Source of the DNA: Phreatobacter sp.
Lineage (GTDB): Bacteria > Pseudomonadota > Alphaproteobacteria > Rhizobiales > Phreatobacteraceae
DNA: 64,000 nt
NCBI RefSeq assembly: GCF_022843985.1
Contig: NZ_JALHMP010000021.1
Span: forward strand, 17,241 to 81,240
Reading direction: 5' to 3'
Shown: in pieces, positions 9,466 through 18,182 of the stretch
Layout: the number at the start of each line of letters is the position of its first letter
Numbering within the stretch: position 1 is the first letter of the stretch
Program-made: the position numbers and the translations under genes
The notes under the pieces: generated by a model
Seen by the model: only the letters and a program-made list of their open reading frames with translations
Told to the model about the DNA's origin: nothing
Databases searched by the model: none

Positions 9466-9480
9466 TTAACGCTTCGTTGA
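9466..9480. promoter_or_regulatory. CtrA-like box (TTAA-N7-TTGA) close to fliI
   Basis: 7 of 8 matches to the CtrA consensus with exact spacing, 45 bases before the fliI ATG, where a CtrA-activated class II flagellar promoter would be expected. Confidence 0.5.
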
Positions 9481-9525
9481 CCATCCCGGCGGGAATGTGG
9501 GGATCCTGTCACGGATTGCTCATTC

Positions 9526-10842
9526 ATGCGCGCCCTCGCCGACCACATCGCCGATATCGATTCCGTCTCGATCTATGGCCGCGTCTCCGGAGTGCGCGGC
9601 CTGATGATCGAGGCGGCAGGTCCCATCCATGCCATGTCGGTCGGGGCGCGGGTCACAGTCGAGACCGGTGCGCGGCCGATTCCCTGCGAGGTCGTCGGGT
9701 TTGCCGGCGACCAGGCGCTGCTGATGCCCTTTGCCGGACTCGAGGGTGTCCGGCGTGGCTGCAAGGCAATGGTCTCGCTGGCACCGGCCGCCGTGCGACC
9801 CTGCCAGGGCTGGCTCGGGCGTGTGGTCAATGCCTTGGGCGAGCCGATCGATGGCAAGGGGCCGCTGCCGCAGGGTGGCTTTCCCATGCCCTACCGGGCC
9901 GATCCGCCGGCGGCCCATACCCGCCGCCGGGTCGGCGCGCCGCTCGATCTCGGTGTCCGGGCGCTGAACACCTTCCTCACCTGCTGCCGCGGCCAGCGCA
10001 TGGGCATCTTCGCCGGCTCCGGGGTCGGCAAGTCGGTGCTGCTGTCGATGATCGCCCGCAATGTCGATGCCGATGTCGCGGTGATCGGCCTCATCGGTGA
10101 GCGTGGCCGCGAGGTCCAGGAATTCCTGCAGGAGGATCTCGGCGAGGAGGGGCTCGCCCGGTCCGTGGTGGTCGTCGCCACCTCGGACGAGCCGGCGCTG
10201 ATGCGCAAGCAGGCCGCCTATCTCACCCTCTCCATCGCCGAATATTTCCGCGACATGGACCAGCAGGTGATGCTGATGATGGATTCAGTCACGCGCTTCG
10301 CCATGGCGCAGCGCGAGATCGGCCTGTCCGCCGGCGAGCCGCCCACCGCCAAGGGCTATACGCCGACGGTCTTCTCGGAACTGCCGCGGCTGCTCGAGCG
10401 CGCCGGCCCGGGGGCCGGGGAGGGGGCCATCACCGCCATCTTCACCGTGCTGGTCGACGGCGACGATCACAACGAGCCGGTGGCAGATGCGGTGCGCGGC
10501 ATCCTTGACGGCCATATCGTCATGGAACGGTCGATTGCCGAGCGCGGACGCTATCCCGCTATCAACGTGCTGAAGAGCGTGTCGCGGACCATGCCGCGTT
10601 CCGCCGATCCGGAGTTCTGGCCGGTGATCCAGAAGGCCAAGCGGACTCTGGCGACCTATGCCGACATGGAGGAACTGATCCGGCTCGGCGCCTACCGGCA
10701 GGGATCCTCGGCAGAGGTCGATGAGGCGATCCGGCTGCAGCCGGCGCTGGAGGCCTTCCTCGGCCAGGGCAAGGACGAGCAGGCGTCGATCCGCGAGGGC
10801 TACCGCCGGCTCGCCGAGATCCTGGAGGTTGCCGGCGCATGA
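9526..10842 (+). CDS. fliI: Flagellar export ATPase FliI
   Basis: 438-residue soluble ATPase of the flagellar type III export apparatus; it forms a hexamer at the cytoplasmic face of the basal body and helps unfold and deliver export substrates. It is related to F1 beta. Walker A 'AGSGVGKS' at 163-170, '[13 protein letters not shown]' at about 188-200, Walker B '[15 protein letters not shown]' near 249-262, and the arginine-finger region '[16 protein letters not shown]'. The N-terminal beta-barrel carries '[13 protein letters not shown]'. Length is normal (430-460). It is followed 204 bases later by fliJ, an arrangement with divergent ctrA known from several Rhizobiales. A CtrA-like box sits just upstream. 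Confidence 0.95.
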   Translation: MRALADHIADIDSVSIYGRVSGVRGLMIEAAGPIHAMSVGARVTVETGARPIPCEVVGFAGDQALLMPFAGLEGVRRGCKAMVSLAPAAVRPCQGWLGRVVNALGEPIDGKGPLPQGGFPMPYRADPPAAHTRRRVGAPLDLGVRALNTFLTCCRGQRMGIFAGSGVGKSVLLSMIARNVDADVAVIGLIGERGREVQEFLQEDLGEEGLARSVVVVATSDEPALMRKQAAYLTLSIAEYFRDMDQQVMLMMDSVTRFAMAQREIGLSAGEPPTAKGYTPTVFSELPRLLERAGPGAGEGAITAIFTVLVDGDDHNEPVADAVRGILDGHIVMERSIAERGRYPAINVLKSVSRTMPRSADPEFWPVIQKAKRTLATYADMEELIRLGAYRQGSSAEVDEAIRLQPALEAFLGQGKDEQASIREGYRRLAEILEVAGA

Positions 10843-10896
10843 GTCGGGGCGAAATTCCCCAATGAATGGCGCGACTTATGAATGCCCGTTTACCAT

Positions 10897-11045
10897 GAAT
10901 CGTCGTTTCCGGAAACGGAATCTCAACCTCGTGGGCCTAGCTTCAGTTTTCATTAGGGGTAAGGCGGCCGTGGTGCGGCTGTCGCGGACGACCGTGAGAC
11001 GTGTGTGTGTCTTGCGGAATAAGGGGACTTCTGGGAGTACGAGTC
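10897..11045. promoter_or_regulatory. GANTC sites and palindrome upstream of fliJ
   Basis: The unusually long 204-base fliI-fliJ gap holds a perfect 14-bp palindrome CGTTTCCGGAAACG (10904-10917) flanked by GANTC at 10897-10901 and 10918-10922, plus GAGTC at 11041-11045 directly before the fliJ ATG. Possibly an extra fliJ promoter. Confidence 0.4.
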
Positions 11046-11046
11046 G

Positions 11047-11466
11047 ATGAAGTCGCGAGAGACTTTGATCCGCCTGAAGCGCTTTCAGGTCGATGAAAAG
11101 CGCCGCCAGGTCGCGCAGATCGAGATGATGATCGCCGAGTTCGAGCGCATGGCGAACGAACTCGACCGCGAGATCGTGGCCGAACAGACCCGGGCCAACG
11201 TGCACGACCCGGCGCACTATGCCTATCCGACCTATGCCAAGGCGGCGCGCCAGCGGCGCGACAACCTGATGGGGTCGGCCGGCGAACTGAAGGGGCAGCT
11301 TGACGATGCCAAGGCGGCTCTCGCCGAGGCCTTCGAGGAGCTGAAGAAGGTCGAAATCCTCGACGAGCGCGAGAGCGCCCGCGATCGTGCCGCCGATGCG
11401 GTGCGCGAGCAGGCGGAAATGGACCGCATCGGTCTTTCCCGACGTGGCGCCTATCTCGGCGCCTGA
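11047..11466 (+). CDS. fliJ: Flagellar export chaperone FliJ
   Basis: 139-residue, highly charged, almost entirely helical protein predicted to form the two-stranded coiled coil of FliJ, which inserts in the FliI hexamer and couples it to the export gate. The sequence opens 'MKSRETLIRLKRFQVDEKRRQV', the conserved start of alphaproteobacterial FliJ, and has long heptad-like stretches ('IEMMIAEFERMANELDREI', 'FEELKKVEILDERES'). No cysteines. GGGAG lies about 9 bases before the ATG. The neighbour fliI and a following terminator suggest the flagellar unit ends here. Confidence 0.9.
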   Translation: MKSRETLIRLKRFQVDEKRRQVAQIEMMIAEFERMANELDREIVAEQTRANVHDPAHYAYPTYAKAARQRRDNLMGSAGELKGQLDDAKAALAEAFEELKKVEILDERESARDRAADAVREQAEMDRIGLSRRGAYLGA

Positions 11467-11494
11467 AGCGGCGGGATATGGCGGGTTTGCACAG

Positions 11495-11517
11495 GGCGCG
11501 GTGAAAGCCGCGCCTTT
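11495..11517 (+). terminator. Terminator after fliJ
   Basis: Stem GGCGCGG (11495-11501) / CCGCGCC (11508-11514), 6-nt loop, short T run, located 28 bases after the fliJ stop. Confidence 0.65.
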
Positions 11518-11531
11518 CGCATATCCGGGGT

Positions 11532-12380
11532 TCAGATGACCGGCCGGCGCTCCACGGCGACCTGCCAGGCTCCGGGCTCGCCGGTGACTGTGACGAGGTT
11601 CCAGGCCGCCGGGTCGGATCCGCTGCCGGGCGCGGCCGAGGCCGAGGGGACGCCGATGACCGGGATGGGGCCGTGCGGACCGCGCAGTTCCCGCAGCGTG
11701 CCCTTGTGGGTATGGCCGTGCAGCACCGCTTCCGCACCAACCTTGGCCAGCATGGCGGCGAGTTCCCGATGGTCGCTCAGCCGCTTCTGGAAGCCGATGT
11801 CGAAGGGCGGATGGTGGATCAGCACCAGTCGGGCAAGGCCCTGTTGTCCCAGCATCTCCAACTCGTCGGCGAGCGCGGCGATTTGCCGGGGTCCAAGCAG
11901 GCCGGTGGCGAGGAAGGCCGGAGTCGGAACGCCGCTGTTGACGCCGATCAGGGCGACCCGGTCGCGCACCCGCGTGAAAGGGAACGCATAGCCGCCGTCG
12001 GTCTCGGCGACGCCGTCGGACAGGAACCAGGGGCGCCAGTGATGGACGATGCCCGGTACCGTCTCCCGCAGATAGGCGTCGTGGTTGCCGGGGACGAAGC
12101 TGACGCGGTCCGGCGGGCCGACGCGCCAGAGCAGCGCCCGCGCCGCCTTGTATTCGTCGGCGAGGCCGAGATTGATGAGGTCGCCGGTCACCGCGACATG
12201 GTCGACCTCGGCGTGGGCGATATCGTCCAGCAGCCGGTCGAGGATGTCCATGCGATGATGGGCTGCCCGGTTGCGCCGCCAGTTGAGATAGCCGGTCAGG
12301 CGCTTGCCGAGAAGCTGGCGCCAGGACACGTCCGGAAGGGGGCCGATATGCGGATCGGAGAGATGGGCGAGGCGGAACAT
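11532..12380 (-). CDS. Metallophosphoesterase
   Basis: 282-residue calcineurin-like phosphoesterase. The five metal-binding motifs appear in order: 'LSDPHIG' at residues 7-13, 'VTGDLINLG', 'VPGNHDAY', 'IHHPPFD' and 'LHGHTHKG'. It resembles the CpdA/Icc branch of cytoplasmic 3',5'-cyclic-nucleotide or related phosphodiesterases, but the substrate is not certain: the sequence 'GYLNWRRNRAAHHRMDILDRLLDDI' is typical of an uncharacterised alphaproteobacterial subgroup. No signal peptide. Convergent with fliJ, with the fliJ terminator between them. Confidence 0.88.
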   Translation of the reverse strand: MFRLAHLSDPHIGPLPDVSWRQLLGKRLTGYLNWRRNRAAHHRMDILDRLLDDIAHAEVDHVAVTGDLINLGLADEYKAARALLWRVGPPDRVSFVPGNHDAYLRETVPGIVHHWRPWFLSDGVAETDGGYAFPFTRVRDRVALIGVNSGVPTPAFLATGLLGPRQIAALADELEMLGQQGLARLVLIHHPPFDIGFQKRLSDHRELAAMLAKVGAEAVLHGHTHKGTLRELRGPHGPIPVIGVPSASAAPGSGSDPAAWNLVTVTGEPGAWQVAVERRPVI

Positions 12381-12465
12381 GGCCTCTCCCTATGCTTGAG
12401 GTCGCCAGTGCCTGTCCAGCCGTGCCGGTTGCGCCAGCACGACCCGACGCGGCGCCGACCGCGTG

Positions 12466-12588
12466 TCAGCGGCGCGCGTTGTAGATGCCGAGGGCGGCGG
12501 CCGTGGCACCGTCACGGATCTCGATCGAGGGCTGCCAATGGAAGGTGGGTCGACGCTTCACCAGCGCACTGATCAGTGAAATGAGCAT
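12466..12588 (-). CDS. Small protein of 40 residues, unknown function
   Basis: Reads MLISLISALVKRRPTFHW... and ends '...GIYNARR'. It is too short for most gene finders, but GAGGAG lies exactly 6 bases before the ATG and the frame fills an otherwise empty 370-base gap. The N-terminal ten residues are hydrophobic and the rest polar, so it could be a small amphipathic or membrane-associated peptide. No family recognised. The region between it and the Nudix gene (12589-12748) is AT-richer and presumably promoter DNA. Confidence 0.5.
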   Translation of the reverse strand: MLISLISALVKRRPTFHWQPSIEIRDGATAAALGIYNARR

Positions 12589-12748
12589 CAAAAGCTCCTC
12601 AAATGGGCGCGATGCTTAATTGTGCAGCGCAACATGGTGCAGATTTAGGCGCCCGGAGCCCATTTTTGAAGTGCTTGCACCGCGAGGCCTGCCATGCATT
12701 TTTGATCGCGGACCTTCATGAAACCGCAATCTTTCATTCGCGACAGTG

Positions 12749-13237
12749 ATGAGAACGCCGATGATCCTGCGCAGTCCCGACCGGCGCTCCCCGCTGACCC
12801 CCCTTCTCCATCTCTACTGGCGGTTCTCCCGCGGCATGACGCTCGGCGTGCGCGCCTGCGTCGTCGATGCCGACGGCCGGCTCCTCCTCATTCGCCACAG
12901 CTATACGCCCGGCTGGCATTTTCCGGGCGGCGGTGTCGAGGTCGGGCAGACCGTGGAGGAAGCGCTGGCGGTGGAACTGCGGGAGGAGGCGCATGTTGTC
13001 ATGACCGGCCCGCCGGCTTTCTGCGGCCTCTTTCTCAATCTGAGGACCTCCCGGCGCGACCATGTCGCCCTGTTCCGCGTCGACGCCTTCGCGCAGCCCT
13101 CGCCCTTCGTGCCGACGCGGGAAATCCTCGAAGCGGGCTTCTTCCCGCGCGATGCCCTGCCCGAGGGCGTGACACGGGGCACGCGGGAGCGCATCGCCGA
13201 ACTGTTCGAGGGGTGCCCGCGCAGTCCCCACTGGTGA
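12749..13237 (+). CDS. Nudix hydrolase
   Basis: About 162 residues. The Nudix box is clear: 'GGGVEVGQTVEEALAVELREEAHV' fits GX5EX7REUXEEXGU except that the usual Gly near the end is Ala. It is preceded by the typical strand pair 'RACVVDADGRLLLIRHSY' and 'GWHFPGGG'. The N-terminal 'LLHLYWRFSRGMTLGVRA' places it in a common alphaproteobacterial group of unassigned nucleoside-diphosphate-derivative hydrolases. Start uncertain: GTG 12746, ATG 12749 and ATG 12761 are all in frame with no strong ribosome site. Confidence 0.85.
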   Translation: MRTPMILRSPDRRSPLTPLLHLYWRFSRGMTLGVRACVVDADGRLLLIRHSYTPGWHFPGGGVEVGQTVEEALAVELREEAHVVMTGPPAFCGLFLNLRTSRRDHVALFRVDAFAQPSPFVPTREILEAGFFPRDALPEGVTRGTRERIAELFEGCPRSPHW

Positions 13238-13241
13238 GGCG

Positions 13242-14492
13242 TCAGCGGCGTCGCCCCGCCAGAAGGGTCACAATGGCGAGGACGAATCCGGCGGCGGTCG
13301 CGGCATAGACAAGGGGCGCGTTGCCGGATCCGGCCTCCGCTGTCGCCTCGCGCAGAAGGCCGAAGGCGGCCGGCGCGAAGGCGTAGACGCCCTGGCCGAT
13401 GGCCACCGTCAGGGCGACGACGCGGGGCACGTCGGTCCGGACGAATTCGGCCTGGGCGATCAGGGCCGGGAGATAGATGAGATTGCCGATGCCGAGGCCG
13501 ACCAGCGCCACGCCGGCCCAGATAAGCCAGGTCTCGCTCCCGCCTGCAGCCATCAGGGCGAGGCAGCCGGCGATCTGGACGGCATAGCTCATCGCCGCGA
13601 ACAGGCGTCGCTCGGCGTGGCCCGGCATCATCCAGCCGAGCAGCGTCCGGCCGCAGACCGCCGCCACCGTCGCGAGGGCCATGGCGATGCCGGCCCCGAG
13701 GGCGCCGAGCGGCGGGACGATCAGGGAATAGAGCTGCGCGAGGAGGCCGGCCTGGGCGAAGAGTCCGAGGGAGGTGGCGGCGGCCAGCGTCAGGAAGGGG
13801 CGGTCGCGCCAGACGGCCGCGCCGGCGAGCGGCACCGCCAGCGGCGAGGTCGGCCCCGGCGCGGCGGGTGTGCCTGGCGCGTCGCCGTCGGGTTCCTGGC
13901 CGAGGGACAGGGGCGAATGGACGAAGACGCGGCTTGCCAGGACCCACATGGCGGCGATGACGCAGGCGGCAATGAGGGCCGCGGCGAGGGGAAAACCGAG
14001 CCAGCCGATGGTGACGACCCAGAGCGGAGCGACGAGGACACCGCCGAGGCTCGCGCCATTATAGGCCAGGGCGAGGGCGGCGGGCCGGTTGCGCACGAAC
14101 CAGGGGGAGACGATGGCGTTGACCGCGGCGGATCCCATCGTCACCCAGCCCACGCCGCTGACCGCGGCGGCAATGAAGAGCTGCCAGGGCGCTGCGGCAA
14201 GGCTCCAGCCGAGGACGCCGAGGCCGAGCGCGCAGGCGCCCGCACGGGTGGAGCGGGCGATGCCCCAGCGCGCATAGATGGCCGGAAGATTGGCCACCGT
14301 CACGGCGCCGACGAGATAGTGCACCGTGATGGCCAGGGAGACGAGGCCGACGGACCAGCCGCGGCTCTCGTTCAGGACATGGAGGTAGATCGGCGGTCCG
14401 TAGAAGCCGAGGCCCCAGCCGCAGATGGCCAGGGTGAAGGCGGCCCAGACCACCTTCCAGCCGAAGAAGTCCCTTGCCGCCGTGCCGCCCAT
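13242..14492 (-). CDS. MFS transporter
   Basis: About 416 residues with roughly 12 hydrophobic segments, a major facilitator superfamily permease. It opens with 'FFGWKVVWAAFTLAICGWGLGFYGPPIYL', a signature of MFS proteins related to the oxalate/formate and monocarboxylate branch. The cytoplasmic loop 'HSPLSLGQEPDGDAPGTPAAP' separates the two six-helix halves. The frame stays open to 14759, but the ATG at 14492 begins right before the first conserved segment and I prefer it. Substrate unknown. Divergent from a GNAT gene and nearly abutting the Nudix stop (convergent). Confidence 0.85.
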   Translation of the reverse strand: MGGTAARDFFGWKVVWAAFTLAICGWGLGFYGPPIYLHVLNESRGWSVGLVSLAITVHYLVGAVTVANLPAIYARWGIARSTRAGACALGLGVLGWSLAAAPWQLFIAAAVSGVGWVTMGSAAVNAIVSPWFVRNRPAALALAYNGASLGGVLVAPLWVVTIGWLGFPLAAALIAACVIAAMWVLASRVFVHSPLSLGQEPDGDAPGTPAAPGPTSPLAVPLAGAAVWRDRPFLTLAAATSLGLFAQAGLLAQLYSLIVPPLGALGAGIAMALATVAAVCGRTLLGWMMPGHAERRLFAAMSYAVQIAGCLALMAAGGSETWLIWAGVALVGLGIGNLIYLPALIAQAEFVRTDVPRVVALTVAIGQGVYAFAPAAFGLLREATAEAGSGNAPLVYAATAAGFVLAIVTLLAGRRR

Positions 14493-14757
14493 GCCGCTGC
14501 CATCCCCGTCGATCCCTGCGACGATGCCCGTGGGCGCCGGCGCGTGGTTCGCTCTCGCGTGAACCATCGCACGAAATGCCGGGCCTCTTGCGGCGGGGCG
14601 CCGTTGCACCGGCGGGAGGGTGACGCATCCCGCCCTCCATGCTATGCGCGCTGTCATGATGGGCAGCGCATTTCCGCGGATCGCGCGACGACGACGGCCG
14701 GCATGATTGCCTGAAGCCCGAGATTTCGTTCGCCTCCTGCCGTTGGACGCCCGTGCC

Positions 14758-15270
14758 ATGCCCGACCTGTCGCTCGACCTGCATCCCGAGAGCCCTACCG
14801 ATCAGGCCGCCATCGAGCGGCTGCACGAGCGCGCCTTCGGGCCTGGGCGCTTTTCCCGCACCGCTTTCCGCCTGCGCGAGGGCGTGCCCTCCTTCGCCAA
14901 CCTGTGTTTCACCGCGCGGGTCGGCACGCTGCTCGTCGGTTCCATCCGCCTGTCGCCGATCGAGATCGGGCGGGGCGTGCCGGCGGTTCTGCTCGGCCCG
15001 ATCACCATTGACCCGGCCTTCCAGAGCAAGGGCATCGGCGGGGCGCTGATGCGCCGCGCCATGGACCAGGCGCGGCACGAGGGCCATCGCCTGATCATGC
15101 TGGTGGGCGATGCGCCCTATTACGAGCGCTTCGGCTTCGCGGTGGTGCCGCCGGGCCGCCTCCTGCTGCCCGGGCCGGTCGACCCGGCACGGCTCTTGGT
15201 GGCCGAACTGGTGGAGGGTGCATTCGCCGGTGTCGCGGGGGCGGTGCGGGGGGCGGCGGCGGCCCGTTGA
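14758..15270 (+). CDS. GNAT family N-acetyltransferase
   Basis: 171 residues. Acetyl-CoA binding motif A is 'PITIDPAFQSKGIGGALMRRAM' (Q/RxxGxG/A core 'QSKGIGGAL'), followed by 'LIMLVGDAPYYERFGF', which makes it a member of the YhbS-like GNAT group. 'AIERLHERAFGPGRFSRTAFRLRE' is the usual N-terminal helix pair. The acceptor is unknown. An in-frame TTG at 14707 would add 17 residues; the ATG at 14758 matches the family start better. Confidence 0.88.
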   Translation: MPDLSLDLHPESPTDQAAIERLHERAFGPGRFSRTAFRLREGVPSFANLCFTARVGTLLVGSIRLSPIEIGRGVPAVLLGPITIDPAFQSKGIGGALMRRAMDQARHEGHRLIMLVGDAPYYERFGFAVVPPGRLLLPGPVDPARLLVAELVEGAFAGVAGAVRGAAAAR

Positions 15271-15349
15271 AACAGACGCCCTCGCTTGGCGACATCGAGA
15301 GGCAGTGCCTCGGCTCGACAACAGTCATGTCCTGGGACGGGAGCCCGTC

Positions 15350-15634
15350 ATGATCCGCACCGCCACCCTTGCAGCCGGCCTCGCCGTCATCAGTCTTTCC
15401 TCCGGTGCGGAGGCGCAATCCGCGCGCTGCCGCGTAATGGACCCGACCGGTACTCCGCTCAACATCCGCGACGCACCGAACGGCGAAGTTATCGGGCGCA
15501 TCCGCAATGGCAGTCTCGTCACCCGGCTACGGGTGCGCGAGGACCATCGCGGCCGACCCTGGGCCTATGTGGCCGACCGCGGCTCCGGGGACCCGCTCGG
15601 CTGGGTCTATCGCGAGTTCATCGCCTGCTTCTGA
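15350..15634 (+). CDS. Secreted SH3b-domain protein
   Basis: 94 residues. A signal peptide of about 23 residues (MIRTATLAAGLAVISLSSGAEA|QS) is followed by one bacterial SH3 domain: 'CRVMDPTGTPLNIRDAPNGE', 'IGRIRNGSLVTRLR', 'RPWAYVAD', 'GWVYREFIACF'. Such domains usually bind cell-wall or peptide ligands in the periplasm. Two cysteines, one at each end of the domain, could pair. GGGAG lies 7 bases before the ATG. Confidence 0.82.
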   Translation: MIRTATLAAGLAVISLSSGAEAQSARCRVMDPTGTPLNIRDAPNGEVIGRIRNGSLVTRLRVREDHRGRPWAYVADRGSGDPLGWVYREFIACF

Positions 15635-15781
15635 CGCAGCCTGCCAGCCGTGCGGCGTGACGGGCGCTGCCCGAGCGGCTTGCCCTGCCTTGACGGCGGG
15701 CTCGGCCCACGGTCCGCTTGGCAAAGGCCCGGGGTCGCCATTTCGCAGGCCACGGTCCCTGCTTCGTGGGAGGATCGACGG

Positions 15782-16048
15782 ATGATGATGCGACGCAATT
15801 TGCTGATGGCACTTTTCGCACTGCCGGTCGTTGCGCTGGCAGCCCCTGCCGAAGCGTCCTGGGTTACGCAGGGTGCCCGCAGGGCCGGACGGGCGGTGAC
15901 CCGCACCGGCCGCGCCGCCAACCGGGGTGTCACCCGGGCCGGCCGCAGTATCGGCCTCGGTTCACGGCAGAGCCGCCGGAGAGCCAGGCGCGGCGAGCGC
16001 GCCATGGGTCGGCGCGTGTTCGGACGGCCGCGCCGCCCCGCCAACTGA
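15782..16048 (+). CDS. Small secreted arginine-rich protein
   Basis: 88 residues. A signal peptide (MMMRRNLLMALFALPVVALAAPAEA) is followed by a 63-residue mature part with 20 arginines, no lysine and a single acidic residue. The mature region has an irregular repeat around 'GRAVTRTGR', 'NRGVTRAGR'. GGGAGGA lies 7 bases before the ATG, so translation looks real. No family recognised; a strongly basic exported peptide could bind the anionic envelope, LPS or nucleic acid. It follows the SH3b gene on the same strand after 147 bases. Confidence 0.7.
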   Translation: MMMRRNLLMALFALPVVALAAPAEASWVTQGARRAGRAVTRTGRAANRGVTRAGRSIGLGSRQSRRRARRGERAMGRRVFGRPRRPAN

Positions 16049-16097
16049 CAGGGTTGAACGCCAGGCTCGCGATGTGAGCTCCGGCCCGCGTGGAGGC

Positions 16098-18179
16098 TTA
16101 TCGCCCCTCGCGGGCCCAGACCGCGGTCAGGGCGCCGAGCATCAGGACCAGGCCCAGAAGGCCGGCAAAGGCCGGCAGGATGCCGATGCCGCGCACCACG
16201 GAGGCGTCACGCTGGCGGATCCCCATCCAGTCCTCGCCGCGCAGCGAACTTGCCGAGCGCGTCGGCACGATGCGCGGGATGGAGAGGGTTCCCGTTTCCG
16301 AAATGCGCCACAGGCCGCCGCCGGTGGCGCGGACCAGCGGCTCGAGCAGCCGCAGGGTCGAGGTCACGTCGGTGAATTCGCGCGGATTGGGCGGGCCGAC
16401 ATTGATAAGGCGTGTCAGCCGCCCGGCCTGGGCACGCCAGAGGCCGAGTTCGGTGATGTCGATCTGGCCGCGCCACAGGCCCGGCTCGGCATCCTGCATC
16501 GCCACGGTGAGGCTGGTGCCGGAGGGACGGGTCAGCGTCACGGTCTCGGGGCGCTCGGCCATGGTCTGCAGCTCGACGGCGAGCTGGCGGCCGCGCACGG
16601 CGAGGCGCAAGCTCTCCTCTTCCAGCTCCGGCTCCTTCATCAGCCAGTGCGACAGGCGGCGCAGCAGTTCGAGATGCGGCCCGCCGCCCTCGTAGCCGCG
16701 GGCCCAGAGCCAGATATGATCGGAGAGGAGCAGCGCGACGCGGCCCTCGCCCTGGCGGGTTAGCATCAGGACAGGGCGTGAATCAGGCCCGTCCATGACG
16801 GTCATGGCGCCCTGGGCCGGCTGGCGGCTCTCGATCAGGCGGAACCAGCGGCTCCATTGCGGATTGCCCTCGGCGACCATGCCGGGCAGCGAGCGCGTCA
16901 CCGGATGGCGCCGGCCCTGGTCGGAGACGCGAGCATGGAAGGGGCGCTCCATGACCTCGCCGGTCGGCGCGGCGGGCAGGATGCTCTCCAGCGGCGTGTC
17001 GTTGATCGAGGCGGAGGTGGCGTGTTCGGGGCCGGCTGCGATCAGCAACGCGCCGCCGTTGCGGACATAGCGGGCGATGTTGTCGAAATAGAGCAGCGGC
17101 AGCACGCCCTGCTGGGCGTAGCGGTCGAAGATGATGAGGTCGAACTCGCGGATCTTGATCTGGAAGAGCTCGCGGGTCGGGAAAGCGATGAGCGAGAGCT
17201 CGTTGATCGGCGTGCCGTCCTGCTTCTCCGGCGGGCGCAGGATGGTGAAGTGGACGAGGTCGACGCCGGCATCGGACTTCAGCAGGTTGCGCCAGGTGCG
17301 CTCGCCGGCATGAGGCTCACCGGAGACGAGCAGCACGCGCAGCTTCTCGCGGATGCCGTCGATGACGACCACGGCGCGGTTATTGATGGGGGTGAGTTCG
17401 CCCGGCAGGCCGTCCACCTCGATCTCGACGATGTTGGCGCCGGCATGGGTGATCTGGACCGAGATGTTGGTGGTCGTGCCGGTCGTCACGGTGCGACGCT
17501 CAATGACCTCGCCGTCGCGGCTGATGGTGACGGCAGCCTGGGCCACCGCGCCGCCGGTGCCGTTGTCCTCGACGCGGAAGCCGATCGTCTGGTTCTGCTG
17601 GACGATGCCGAAGCGCGGCGTCTGGGTCAGGACGACCCGGCGGTCGCGGTCGGTCGAGCGGCCAGTGACGAGCGCATGGACCGGCGCCGTGAAGCCGATG
17701 GCGGCGGCCTGGGCTGGGACGTCGTGGACCTGACCGTCTGTGACGAGGATGGCGCCGCCGACACGCTCGGCAGGGACGTCGGAGAGGCCCGACCGTAACG
17801 CCTCGAAGAGGTGGGTGCCGTCCGTCTGCCCGTCGGAGGCGCCAGCGTCGATCCAGCGCACCTCGAAGCCCGGCGAGCGGGCAAAGGCGCGCTCCAGGGC
17901 GGCCTTCGCCTCGTCCGTCATGCGGGTGCGGTCGGCGAGCGACTGGCTGGCGGAGCGGTCGAACACCACGGCGACGACCGTCTGCAGCGGGTCGCGGTCC
18001 TCCTGCGTGAAGACCGGATTGGCGAGCGCCATGATGGCCAGCGCCATGGCGGCGATGCGCCACCAGGCGCCGCGGGTCCGCGACACGAGGAGCAGGCCGG
18101 CGACGAGGGCGACGGCGAGCGCGGCGAGGCCGAGCGCCCAGAGCGGGACGATGGGTGACCAGACGATGCCGAGGGTCAT
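16098..18179 (-). CDS. Membrane protein with VWA-like domain, Bat-type operon
   Basis: 693 residues. Two N-terminal transmembrane helices are followed by a VWA-like domain whose metal-site motif DxSxS is present as 'DRSAS' ('VVAVVFDRSASQSLADRT'). Next come 'GGAILVTDGQVHD', a long beta-rich extracytoplasmic part with a class I glutamine-amidotransferase-like stretch ('REFDLIIFDRYAQQGVLP' and 'YVRNGGALLIAAGPEH'), and one C-terminal helix. It is the last gene of the moxR operon, 3 bases after the DUF4159 gene. By analogy with MoxR/Bat systems it may be a substrate or scaffold for the chaperone-like ATPase; function unproven. Confidence 0.8.
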   Translation of the reverse strand: MTLGIVWSPIVPLWALGLAALAVALVAGLLLVSRTRGAWWRIAAMALAIMALANPVFTQEDRDPLQTVVAVVFDRSASQSLADRTRMTDEAKAALERAFARSPGFEVRWIDAGASDGQTDGTHLFEALRSGLSDVPAERVGGAILVTDGQVHDVPAQAAAIGFTAPVHALVTGRSTDRDRRVVLTQTPRFGIVQQNQTIGFRVEDNGTGGAVAQAAVTISRDGEVIERRTVTTGTTTNISVQITHAGANIVEIEVDGLPGELTPINNRAVVVIDGIREKLRVLLVSGEPHAGERTWRNLLKSDAGVDLVHFTILRPPEKQDGTPINELSLIAFPTRELFQIKIREFDLIIFDRYAQQGVLPLLYFDNIARYVRNGGALLIAAGPEHATSASINDTPLESILPAAPTGEVMERPFHARVSDQGRRHPVTRSLPGMVAEGNPQWSRWFRLIESRQPAQGAMTVMDGPDSRPVLMLTRQGEGRVALLLSDHIWLWARGYEGGGPHLELLRRLSHWLMKEPELEEESLRLAVRGRQLAVELQTMAERPETVTLTRPSGTSLTVAMQDAEPGLWRGQIDITELGLWRAQAGRLTRLINVGPPNPREFTDVTSTLRLLEPLVRATGGGLWRISETGTLSIPRIVPTRSASSLRGEDWMGIRQRDASVVRGIGILPAFAGLLGLVLMLGALTAVWAREGR

Positions 18180-18182
18180 GGC

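Larger units (their letters stand above)
8810..9525. promoter_or_regulatory. ctrA-fliI divergent regulatory region
   Basis: 716 bases without a protein gene between divergent ctrA and fliI. It holds six GANTC sites and several TTAA-N7-TTAA-like half-matches (listed separately) and is AT-richer than its surroundings in the 8940-9250 and 9350-9480 stretches. The two short ORFs here (8958-9155 minus, 8968-9171 plus) overlap each other and have no ribosome sites, so I read the whole stretch as regulatory DNA for both genes. Confidence 0.75.
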
